In this document: piece after piece, positions 1 to 5,118 of the stretch
Position numbering within the stretch: position 1 is the first letter of the stretch
How the letters are laid out: each line of letters begins with the position of its first letter
Position numbers and translations under genes: made by a program
Notes under the pieces: model-generated
Seen by the model: the letters and a program-made list of their open reading frames with translations, nothing else
Database searches by the model: none
Told to the model about the DNA's origin: nothing
Assembly: GCA_030655795.1 (NCBI GenBank)
Contig: JAUSPJ010000157.1
Coordinates: forward strand, 1-5,118
Length of the DNA stretch: 5,118 nt
Direction of reading: 5' to 3'
DNA from: Fidelibacterota bacterium
GTDB taxonomy: Bacteria > Fidelibacterota > UBA2242

Positions 1-490
1 GGATTTTCTGAAAGGATTTGCGGGCGTCCTCATACCGTAGTCTTCGCCATTTTTCGTATGCATCTATGATACGGACATCGAAATTTTCCGGACATAATGC
101 GATTAGTGAATCGGCGAGAGCTGACACGCGTTTTTCGTTCGAGTTGAAATCAGACCAGTGGTATTCGATTACTAATCGCTCGACATCCGGCATTTGGCTT
201 GACAATTGATAGGCCTTCTTAAAGTAGTAAGTTCCGCTGTCTTCGACGCCAAAATTCAGATACATGAGTGCTGATTTCATTGCAGCCATTGCAAAGGTGG
301 TATCGAGTTCGAATGCATGGAGATAATTAATCAATGCATTCCGATAATATAATTGGAGGCGGTATTCTTCACCGTTTTTATATAATTCCCGGGCCTGTTC
401 CGATTTTGTCGTCGGATATTCGTGTCTACCGCAAGACAAGAAGGTTACAAGCAACAAGAAAATTAGTGTTAAATATGTGTAATTTTTCAT
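1..490 (-). CDS. TPR-repeat lipoprotein, 5' part of gene (C-terminus beyond left edge)
   Basis: The frame is open from an ATG at 490 to the window edge: 163 codons with no stop. In-frame TAA and TAG codons lie just upstream (509-514), so 490 is the most upstream ATG. No good Shine-Dalgarno is visible. Residues 1-19 form a lipoprotein-type signal (Lys2, hydrophobic core, then FLS) before Cys20, which would be lipidated. The lipobox is slightly off consensus, with Phe at -3. Residues about 31-64 fit a TPR (ELY..G..Y..., A..NYLHAFELD), as do about 66-103 (KSALMYL..G...., YYFKKAYQL). A third helical stretch starts near residue 121 and holds CPENFDVRIIDAYEKW. Such envelope TPR proteins are usually scaffolds; no catalytic residues are seen and the partner is unknown. 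The pattern also resembles TPR tails of Ser/Thr-kinase-associated proteins. The gene is divergent from the glycosyltransferase. The coding call is strong; the role is unknown. Confidence 0.85.
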   Translation of the reverse strand, partial: MKNYTYLTLIFLLLVTFLSCGRHEYPTTKSEQARELYKNGEEYRLQLYYRNALINYLHAFELDTTFAMAAMKSALMYLNFGVEDSGTYYFKKAYQLSSQMPDVERLVIEYHWSDFNSNEKRVSALADSLIALCPENFDVRIIDAYEKWRRLRYEDARKSFQKI

Positions 491-514
491 AGTCTCAGTT
501 ACATTAATCTATTA

Positions 515-530
515 GAGACTGTTACGAAAA
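515..530 (+). repeat. left terminal inverted repeat of MITE-like element
   Basis: This 16-bp end pairs perfectly with 671-686. Two more outward positions, T514-A513 in reverse complement, also match because the TATTA target is nearly its own complement; the inverted match then breaks while the direct TATTA match continues. Confidence 0.75.
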
Positions 531-670
531 AAAGTGAAAATATCACTTTGAAAAAATCAAACACCGTCTGGATTTGTAGTTTTTTAATCGTAAAATCATC
601 TAAATTCGGTTGTTATTAGGTTGATCAAAAGATATTATGTTTATCCTTGTTTATCAAATAGTTATAAATA

Positions 671-686
671 TTTTCGTAACAGTCTC
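671..686 (-). repeat. right terminal inverted repeat of MITE-like element
   Basis: The sequence TTTTCGTAACAGTCTC is the exact reverse complement of 515-530 and is followed directly by the second TATTA copy at 687-691. Confidence 0.75.
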
Positions 687-835
687 TATTAGAAATATAC
701 GAAATATTTCAAAGTATCAGAAATCTCCAAATAAAAATTTATATTATGACAATATTTTTATCAGTTTGTTGTCTTAATAAACTGTATTAAATATTTCAGT
801 TACAGTAATTTTACTATAAATTAGAGCAGTTGAAT

Positions 836-840
836 AAGGG
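836..840 (+). promoter_or_regulatory. ribosome binding site of glycosyltransferase gene
   Basis: AAGGG lies 6 nt before the ATG at 847, the only Shine-Dalgarno-like sequence nearby. It supports the chosen start. Confidence 0.65.
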
Positions 841-846
841 AAACAC

Positions 847-2097
847 ATGAAATCTATTAAACAAATCATTATTGCCCATTATACATTGCCGCCGGTCGTT
901 GGGGGTGTAGAAAATATAATCGGACCTCAGGCAGAGGCTTTTGCAAAACAGGACTATTTGGTGACGCTGTTATCAGGCGAGGGAAAAATAGAGGGCAAAA
1001 ATATTAAAACAAGTCTAGTTCCGGATTTTAATCCGAATAATCCCCATGTACAAAAGGTTCAGCGGATATTAAAATTTGGTTCTTTACCGGAAGATTATGA
1101 GTACCGTTTGCATAACCTGGAGAAGAAAATTGAAACCCAGATTGGTGATATCGATACGATCATTATTCATAATATAATGTCCATGCCGTTTAATTTAACT
1201 GCCACAGAAGCTTTTTGGAATTATATCGGGAAAAGCAAGGATAAGCAATTTTATCTTTGGACTCACGACCTGGCCTGGTTGATGGATGATCATAAGAATA
1301 TTCTGTATAATCGCAGACCCTGGTTGCTGTTAAAGTCGGTTTTACCGAATGTGCATTATATAACAATTTCTGAATACAGGCGTCGGCAGATGGCGGAACT
1401 TCTGGGTATTCCCCGAAAAAAAATTACAGTTGTTCCGAATGTTCTGAAATATCAGGATTTTCTCAGTTTTCATTATGAAACAACTCAAATAATTTCCCAT
1501 CTGACTCTGTTCCACAGATACCCGTTTATCCTGATTCCCGCCCGGCAGCTGCCCCGAAAAAATGTGGAACGAAGTATTCAGATTATTGCAAAATTAAAGG
1601 AATCTTTTCCGGATGTCCTGGGAATAATTACCGGTCAGACCGAACTGATAAATAATGAAATTTCACCATACTCAATCGAATTGAAGAGATTAGTGGAAGC
1701 GCTGGGAGTAGGGAATCACATATTATTTTTAGATGAATTGTTTGACACATTGAATATTTCGCAGGTAAAAAACCGGGAAGTCGTCCACGATCTTTATTTC
1801 GTTGCACACCTGGTTTTATACCTGAGCCACGATGAGGGATTTGGATTGCCCATTCTTGAAGCCGGAGCTGCCCGGACTCCGATTGCCGTTTCAAAAATAC
1901 CGGTTTTCCGTGAAATCGCCGACGACGGAGTGCTCTATTTACCATTGGACGAAAGTGCCGAGTACAACGCTAACCGGCTGGTAAAATTTCTCAAAGAAAA
2001 TTTGTCGCGCAGTGATCTGCTGTTTAAACGGGTTTTCAGTCAGTATAACTGGCAGAGCTACTGGCACGATTACCTGAAGCCGATATTCGGAAAATAA
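847..2097 (+). CDS. Glycosyltransferase, GT4-type (GT-B fold)
   Basis: This 416-residue protein should transfer a sugar from an activated donor to an unknown acceptor. The N-terminal domain opens with IIIAHYTLPPVVGGVENII (residues 7-25), the glycine loop typical of GT4 enzymes. It continues with DTIIIHN (103-109), WTHDLAWL (138-145) and ISEYRRRQM (174-182). The C-terminal donor-binding domain has VVPNV (195-199), PARQLPRKN (231-239; Arg and Lys of the phosphate-binding site) and the family E-x7-E motif, Glu330 and Glu338, within DEGFGLPILEAG. Length is normal for the family, and no signal peptide or membrane segment is seen, so it is probably cytoplasmic or peripheral. It stands alone, with no sugar-pathway gene beside it. 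Acceptors could be envelope glycans, or small solutes such as glucosylglycerate in some relatives; I cannot choose. Family assignment is firm; substrate is unknown. Confidence 0.92.
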   Translation: MKSIKQIIIAHYTLPPVVGGVENIIGPQAEAFAKQDYLVTLLSGEGKIEGKNIKTSLVPDFNPNNPHVQKVQRILKFGSLPEDYEYRLHNLEKKIETQIGDIDTIIIHNIMSMPFNLTATEAFWNYIGKSKDKQFYLWTHDLAWLMDDHKNILYNRRPWLLLKSVLPNVHYITISEYRRRQMAELLGIPRKKITVVPNVLKYQDFLSFHYETTQIISHLTLFHRYPFILIPARQLPRKNVERSIQIIAKLKESFPDVLGIITGQTELINNEISPYSIELKRLVEALGVGNHILFLDELFDTLNISQVKNREVVHDLYFVAHLVLYLSHDEGFGLPILEAGAARTPIAVSKIPVFREIADDGVLYLPLDESAEYNANRLVKFLKENLSRSDLLFKRVFSQYNWQSYWHDYLKPIFGK

Positions 2098-2127
2098 TCG
2101 ATTCATTTCAAAATAAATACTTGCTGC

Positions 2128-2151
2128 TGGAGTACTGGAGTGGTGGAGTAA
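2128..2151 (+). repeat. three tandem 8-bp repeats, TGGAGTNN
   Basis: TGGAGTAC, TGGAGTGG and TGGAGTAA follow one another without a gap, 30 bp after the glycosyltransferase stop. A short palindrome, GTAATGCCATTAC (2148-2160), overlaps the last unit. No T-run follows, so this is not a normal intrinsic terminator. The function is unknown; it may be a microsatellite-like spacer. Confidence 0.6.
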
Positions 2152-2201
2152 TGCCATTACGCCGGACACTCTTCGTTGTGATATCTATTTAAACTTCAAA
2201 T

Positions 2202-2226
2202 AAGAAAAAGAAAAGTGGCCTGCCAC
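2202..2226 (-). terminator. Rho-independent terminator of ssrA
   Basis: Read on the minus strand, GTGG-CAGG-CCAC (2226 to 2215) forms a short GC-rich hairpin. It is followed directly by a T-rich tract, TTTTCTTTTTCTT (2214 to 2202). It lies 50 nt beyond the mature tmRNA 3' end. The plus-strand side has no T-run, so it should act on ssrA only. Confidence 0.65.
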
Positions 2227-2247
2227 GCGCAGTCCTCCAAAGGAGTC

Positions 2248-2274
2248 CTTCGTGACCGCATGGGCGGGACGAAG
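2248..2274 (-). other. stem-loop in the tmRNA 3' trailer
   Basis: On the minus strand, CTTCGT (2274-2269) pairs with ACGAAG (2253-2248). Inside it CCGC (2267-2264) pairs with GCGG (2259-2256) around a CCAT loop. The stem starts 2 nt after the tmRNA discriminator base. It may mark the precursor for 3' processing or stop exonucleases; that role is inferred. Confidence 0.55.
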
Positions 2275-2276
2275 AG

Positions 2277-2630
2277 TGGAGGCGGGGAGAATCGAACTCC
2301 CGTCCGAAAAAGAGAAGCGTCGAACCACTACGTGCGTAGTTTGTTGAAAAATCTTACTTTATCGTCGACAACAAACAAACTTCCGATAAAGCCAGTCCGC
2401 AAAGGTTTCATTCGTCACCCGCGCACGAAAGTGAGGAACTATTCTGTTAAATCGACGCCCTCACCTAACCAACAGACAAAATCAGATGAGAACGGCTGCT
2501 TAACTAAGCGTAAGCAACGTTGCCAAAAGAATTGGCATTTGAGGTTTTTCAGGTTTATTAACGTGGCCCTCCTGAAAACCACGGCACGCAATTCAGCGGT
2601 TCTTCAATCCCGTCGAATCCATTCGCCCCC
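2277..2630 (-). ncRNA. ssrA: tmRNA (transfer-messenger RNA), one-piece
   Basis: tmRNA frees stalled ribosomes with SmpB and adds a degradation tag to the unfinished protein. The 5' end, GGGGGCGAATGGATTCGACG (2630 downward), is the conserved tmRNA start. It pairs as a 7-bp acceptor stem with CGCCTCC near the 3' end, followed by discriminator A at 2277. The T-arm is GGGAG-TTCGATT-CTCCC (2301-2285). Other structure, in RNA numbering: H2 (26-36 with 302-308 and 314-317); PK1 (CGTGG 48-52/CCACG 65-69 and TTTTCAGG 53-60/CCTGAAAA 78-85); H5 (113-120/129-136); PK2 (141-147/165-171 and 155-160/183-188); PK4 (240-247/267-274 and 257-262/285-290). PK3, near 197-220, is less clear. The length is 354 nt. 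CCA is not encoded (CTC follows the discriminator), so it must be added by the CCA-adding enzyme. It is convergent with the glycosyltransferase and divergent from rnfC. Confidence 0.97.
2504..2536 (-). other. tmRNA tag-peptide reading frame, ANSFGNVAYA-stop
   Basis: The resume codon is read as GCC, 9 nt after PK1, with A at -4. Ten codons give ANSFGNVAYA, and TAG (2506-2504) falls in the loop of H5, where tmRNA stops commonly sit. The length matches the usual tag of about 10 residues. A competing frame starting at GCA would give ATLLTLS and end in TAA; it is less tag-like and lies farther from PK1. The choice of frame is inferred, and the end AYA differs from the common LAA. Confidence 0.7.
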
Positions 2631-2645
2631 GTCAAAAAGCGTAAT

Positions 2646-2674
2646 AATTTACACCCATTTTATCTAAAAACCAA
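2646..2674 (-). promoter_or_regulatory. possible promoter of ssrA
   Basis: On the minus strand TTGGTT (2674-2669) and TAAATT (2651-2646) are spaced by 17 bp, and TAAATT ends 15 nt before the mature tmRNA 5' end. This suits a short leader removed by RNase P. Both boxes are imperfect. An A/T palindrome, GAAAAAGTTTTTC (2680-2692), lies just upstream and might serve as an UP-like element. Confidence 0.3.
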
Positions 2675-2873
2675 CTGTCGAAAAAGTTTTTCTAAGCCGG
2701 AATCTCACATTTCAGAATAATTCTCTCCAAGTTGGAAAAATATGGTTGTAATCATCAACGATCCTGGATGCATAGATTTATTGAATATAGTCGGGAAAAA
2801 AGTACGGGCATCTTAAACTTGTAGATTATAAATTTGGCAGGCATTTTTTTTGTCATGTTACGGAGGGTTTAAC

Positions 2874-2878
2874 AGGAG
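2874..2878 (+). promoter_or_regulatory. ribosome binding site that sets the rnfC start
   Basis: AGGAG ends 10 nt before the ATG at 2889. It is only 2 nt from the out-of-frame ATG at 2881, which opens a three-codon frame (ATG TTT CGA TGA). This supports 2889 as the rnfC start and argues against the TTG at 2850, which lacks a site in front of it. Confidence 0.6.
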
Positions 2879-2888
2879 TCATGTTTCG

Positions 2889-4226
2889 ATGAAATTAAAG
2901 ACATTTAAAAAAGGTGTGCATCCGAAAGAGTATAAATTCTTATCCGAACATAAAGCGCTGGAACGGCTTCCGCTGCCGGAAGAGGTTTTTATTCCGGTTC
3001 TCCAGCATATTGGCGCTCCGTGCCGGCCATTAGTCGAAAATGGGCAGACGGTAAAGACCGGTGAAATTATTGGCCAGAGCACCGGTTTTGTATCCAGTCC
3101 GATTCATGCGACAATTTCAGGTACAGTAAAAGCGATCGACAATTTCCCGCATCCCCTGGGTATCAACGGTCTGATGATTCATATTGTTGGTGATGGCGAA
3201 GATGAATGGATTGAATCGTCCGAAGAAACCAGTAACTGGGAAAACCTGTCAACCGATGAGATCGTTGAACTGGTGCAAAAAGCCGGAATCGTTGGATTAG
3301 GCGGAGCGGCTTTTCCGACTCACGTTAAATTATCTCCTTCTAAAGAGAAGAAAATTGATACGTTTATGCTGAATGGCTGTGAATGTGAACCCTATTTGAC
3401 GGCTGATCATCGTATGATGGTCGAGCAATCGGAAGAAGTGGTGTTGGGAACCCGAATATTGATGAAGGCACTGAATGTTACGCACGGTATAATCGGCGTC
3501 GAAAATAATAAGCCCGATGCTATAGACGCACTGGAAAAAGCGACTTCTGCCTTTGATAATATTGAGCTTATCCCGCTGAAGGTCAAATATCCCCAGGGCG
3601 CTGAAAAAATGCTCATCAAAGCGGCAATAAATCGCGATGTACCGACGGGCGGATTACCACTGGATGTGGGAGTTGTCGTCAATAATGTTGGAACTGCCAT
3701 CGCTGTAGCCGAAGCAGTAACTAAAAATAAACCGCTTATCGAGCGGGTAGTGTCGATAACCGGTGACGGTATTAAAGAACCAAAAAATGTGATTGCCAGA
3801 ATTGGAACACCTTTTCAGAACCTGATCGACTTCTGTGGCGGACTTACAGATAACACTGTGAAAATTATCATGGGCGGGCCGATGATGGGAGTTGCCCAGC
3901 ACACCCTGAATGTTCCGGTGATCAAAGCGACCAGCGGAATTTTATGTCTGACCGATCTTTCAGTAATTAAACATAAAGAATATCCCTGCATTCAGTGTGG
4001 GACTTGTATTGGCGCATGTCCGATGAGCCTGTTACCGACCCGTCTGGCACGGTTTGCCCAGGCGGAAAACTGGCAGATGGCGGAAGATCTGGGAATTTTG
4101 AGTTGTGTTGAGTGTGGCTCCTGCGCTTTTGTATGTCCGTCACAGATTCCTCTTGTCCAGCGAATCAGGATTGGCAAACTGCGAGTCAACGAGATGAAAA
4201 GAAAAGAAAAACTGGCAACTGTATAA
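2889..4226 (+). CDS. rnfC: Rnf electron transport complex subunit RnfC
   Basis: RnfC is the peripheral, NADH-side subunit of the Rnf complex, which links ferredoxin:NAD electron transfer to Na+ or H+ transport. Numbering uses 445 residues from the ATG at 2889. The N-terminus (GVHPKEYK, 9-16; then a barrel-like region to about 80, with GEIIGQ and ISGTV) is typical of RnfC. The complex-I-51-kDa-like NADH/FMN domain follows: GLGGAAFPTHVKL (136-148), NGCECEPYLTADHR (162-175), YPQGAEKML (234-242), VNNVGTA (264-270) and GGPMMG (329-334). Two [4Fe-4S] motifs close the protein: Cys367/370/373/377 and Cys406/409/412/416, both CxxCxxCxxxCP. These clusters exclude NqrA. It is the short form, without the long Ala/Lys-rich tail of E. 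coli RsxC. It is the first Rnf gene here and rnfD follows after 23 bp, as in the CDGEAB order. Confidence 0.96.
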   Translation: MKLKTFKKGVHPKEYKFLSEHKALERLPLPEEVFIPVLQHIGAPCRPLVENGQTVKTGEIIGQSTGFVSSPIHATISGTVKAIDNFPHPLGINGLMIHIVGDGEDEWIESSEETSNWENLSTDEIVELVQKAGIVGLGGAAFPTHVKLSPSKEKKIDTFMLNGCECEPYLTADHRMMVEQSEEVVLGTRILMKALNVTHGIIGVENNKPDAIDALEKATSAFDNIELIPLKVKYPQGAEKMLIKAAINRDVPTGGLPLDVGVVVNNVGTAIAVAEAVTKNKPLIERVVSITGDGIKEPKNVIARIGTPFQNLIDFCGGLTDNTVKIIMGGPMMGVAQHTLNVPVIKATSGILCLTDLSVIKHKEYPCIQCGTCIGACPMSLLPTRLARFAQAENWQMAEDLGILSCVECGSCAFVCPSQIPLVQRIRIGKLRVNEMKRKEKLATV

Positions 4227-4249
4227 ATTAGCAGAAAGAAACCGCTCCT

Positions 4250-5118
4250 ATGGAAGAGACCAAACAACCCATTCCAAATGAAGAACCGGCCAATACCGAG
4301 AAACCGAAACCCAAGCCGGTCGTGAAGGAAAAGAAAACAGAACCAAGCTATTTGTTGAGTTCTTCGCCGCATATGGCAACAACAGACAGTGTGCCGAAAA
4401 TCATGTGGACTGTGATCGCAGCGCTGATGCCGGCTGTTGTTTTCGGCGTGTACAATTTTGGTTTTAGTGTTTTATTGACAATTCTGGCGTCTGTGATCGC
4501 AGCAGTTGCGACAGAAATTGTTATCAATAAAATGCGCGGCCGGGTATCCAGTGTCACCGATGGTAGCGCAGTTTTAACTGGGCTGCTGCTGGCTATGACT
4601 TTACCGCCGGCATTTCCCAAAGCATATGCCGCTGTCGGAGCTGTCTTTGCCATCGCAATCGGCAAGCAGATATTTGGCGGCCTGGGATATAATATTTTCA
4701 ACCCGGCGCTTTTAGGACGGGCATTCCTGCAGGCAAGTTTTTCGGTTAAAATGACAACCTGGACGGCGCCGGTCGGTATCGACGCAATTACGACAGCAAC
4801 TCCGCTCGGGTCATTCAAGTTTGATAAGATAATGACGCCCTATTTCGATATGTTTATGGGAAAAATCGGTGGCTGTATCGGTGAAACAAGCGCATTGCTG
4901 ATCATCATTGGCGGTATTTACCTCTTGGTAAAGAAATACGCCGATTGGCGTATTCCGGCCAGTTATCTGGGCGCCGTATTTATCCTGGGCGGTTTGTTGT
5001 GGATCATAAATCCGGAACAATATCCTGACCCGGTGTTTCATCTGTTTTCCGGCGGGCTGATGCTGGGAGCCTTTTTTATGGCAACAGATATGGTGACTTC
5101 GCCGGTTACGCCGAAAGG
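4250..5118 (+). CDS. rnfD: Rnf electron transport complex subunit RnfD (3' end beyond right edge)
   Basis: RnfD is the integral membrane flavoprotein of the Rnf complex, of the NqrB/RnfD family. The 289 visible codons cover most of the usual length of about 300-350. Family motifs are SSSPHM (37-42), VTDGSAVLTGLLLAMTLPP (102-120), GKQIFGGLGYNIFNPALLGR (138-157), IGETSALLIIIGGIYLL (210-226) and SGGLMLGAFFMATDMVTSP (267-285). Membrane helices are apparent near 51-68, 72-90, 124-137, 213-226, 237-253 and 264-279. The covalent-FMN site should be Thr184 in TTATPL (181-186), where SGAT-like motifs are usual. The first 34 residues form a Pro/Lys/Glu-rich hydrophilic extension before the conserved core. 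The ATG at 4250 has only a weak upstream AGAAAG (4233-4238), but no better-supported in-frame start lies before SSSPH. It follows rnfC by 23 bp, so they are probably co-transcribed. Confidence 0.94.
   Translation, partial: MEETKQPIPNEEPANTEKPKPKPVVKEKKTEPSYLLSSSPHMATTDSVPKIMWTVIAALMPAVVFGVYNFGFSVLLTILASVIAAVATEIVINKMRGRVSSVTDGSAVLTGLLLAMTLPPAFPKAYAAVGAVFAIAIGKQIFGGLGYNIFNPALLGRAFLQASFSVKMTTWTAPVGIDAITTATPLGSFKFDKIMTPYFDMFMGKIGGCIGETSALLIIIGGIYLLVKKYADWRIPASYLGAVFILGGLLWIINPEQYPDPVFHLFSGGLMLGAFFMATDMVTSPVTPK

Larger units (their letters stand above)
515..686. mobile_element. MITE-like non-autonomous insertion, 172 bp
   Basis: The left end GAGACTGTTACGAAAA (515-530) is exactly the reverse complement of the right end (671-686). 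Both ends are directly flanked by TATTA (510-514 and 687-691), as expected of a 5-bp target-site duplication. The 140-bp interior is AT-rich and non-coding, so no transposase is present and the element would have to be mobilised in trans. Just inside the left end is a hairpin, AAAGTGA (531-537) with TCACTTT (543-549), loop AAATA. The ends look like insertion-sequence termini, but I cannot assign a family. The element lies 25 bp from the start codon of the lipoprotein gene, so it probably altered or replaced that gene's promoter region. An inverted repeat with a regulatory role is possible, but the direct duplication favours transposition. Confidence 0.7.
491..846. other. AT-rich divergent intergenic region
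   Basis: This 356-bp gap separates the divergent lipoprotein and glycosyltransferase genes. I find no convincing ORF on either strand. About half is a MITE-like element (515-686). The rest is very AT-rich and must hold the glycosyltransferase promoter; TATAAA at 815-820 is a possible -10 box, but no matching -35 is visible. Short interrupted palindromes lie before the gene: CAGTTT (762-767) with AAACTG (779-784), and ACTGTA (781-786) with TACAGT (801-806). They could bind a regulator, but AT-rich sequence gives such matches by chance. Confidence 0.6.

Noticed and set aside
18..209. 63-codon plus-strand open frame
   Set aside because: It is antisense to the lipoprotein frame, which has a signal peptide and TPR pattern.
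2148..2160. GTAATGCCATTAC as terminator of the glycosyltransferase gene
   Set aside because: The stem is short and AT-rich and has no following T-run.
1628..2169. Minus-strand open frames against the glycosyltransferase 3' half
   Set aside because: They are shadows of a gene with clear family motifs; the products look arbitrary.
2215..2667. 150-codon plus-strand open frame
   Set aside because: It lies antisense across the whole tmRNA gene and its trailer. The RNA explains the sequence and the predicted protein has no family features.
2742..2816. 24-codon plus-strand frame before rnfC (MVVIINDPG...)
   Set aside because: Too short, with only a weak GGA upstream and no recognisable feature; chance is likely.
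2829..2836. TAAATTTG, matching the Bacteroidetes -7 promoter pattern TAnnTTTG, as an rnfC promoter
   Set aside because: No TTG at the expected upstream distance was found, so the match alone is too weak to annotate.
3407..5041. Minus-strand open frames against rnfC and rnfD
   Set aside because: They are antisense to well-recognised Rnf genes and show no motifs of their own.
1..5118. CRISPR array, tRNA gene cluster, defence or toxin-antitoxin genes
   Set aside because: No regularly spaced repeats of suitable length, no tRNA cloverleaf other than the tmRNA tRNA-like part, and no matching proteins were seen on either strand.

Overview
The window is ordinary bacterial chromosome from an organism I cannot name. 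Base composition is moderate in the genes and AT-rich between them. An Rnf operon starting with rnfC, a lipoprotein of TPR repeats, and a one-piece tmRNA without an encoded CCA tail would suit an anaerobic or facultative Gram-negative lineage, perhaps in or near the FCB group. The tmRNA tag does not match the GE(N/T)NYALAA type I associate with Bacteroidetes, so this placement is weak inference.

Layout, left to right. (1) The 5' part of a minus-strand gene for a TPR lipoprotein enters from the left edge and starts at 490. (2) An AT-rich gap (491-846) holds a 172-bp MITE-like element with 16-bp perfect terminal inverted repeats and a 5-bp target duplication (TATTA). (3) A complete GT4-type glycosyltransferase gene lies on the plus strand (847-2097). 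(4) A complete tmRNA gene (ssrA) lies on the minus strand (2277-2630), with a structured 3' trailer, a terminator and a possible promoter. Its four-pseudoknot layout can be largely traced by hand (the third pseudoknot is unclear), and it encodes the predicted tag ANSFGNVAYA. (5) Divergent from ssrA, an Rnf operon begins with complete rnfC (2889-4226), followed 23 bp later by rnfD, which runs off the right edge.

RnfC and RnfD are subunits of the membrane Rnf complex, which couples electron transfer between ferredoxin and NAD to ion transport. RnfC carries the NADH/FMN-type domain and two [4Fe-4S] motifs; RnfD is a membrane flavoprotein. The other subunit genes would be expected beyond the right edge. 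The lipoprotein, glycosyltransferase, tmRNA and Rnf genes show no common pathway; this looks like housekeeping sequence with one small mobile-element scar. I see no CRISPR array, defence island or clearly new system. The points most worth a second look are the MITE-like insertion, the tmRNA tag ending in VAYA with a hairpin over its resume codon, and the variant flavinylation motif and hydrophilic N-terminal extension of RnfD.
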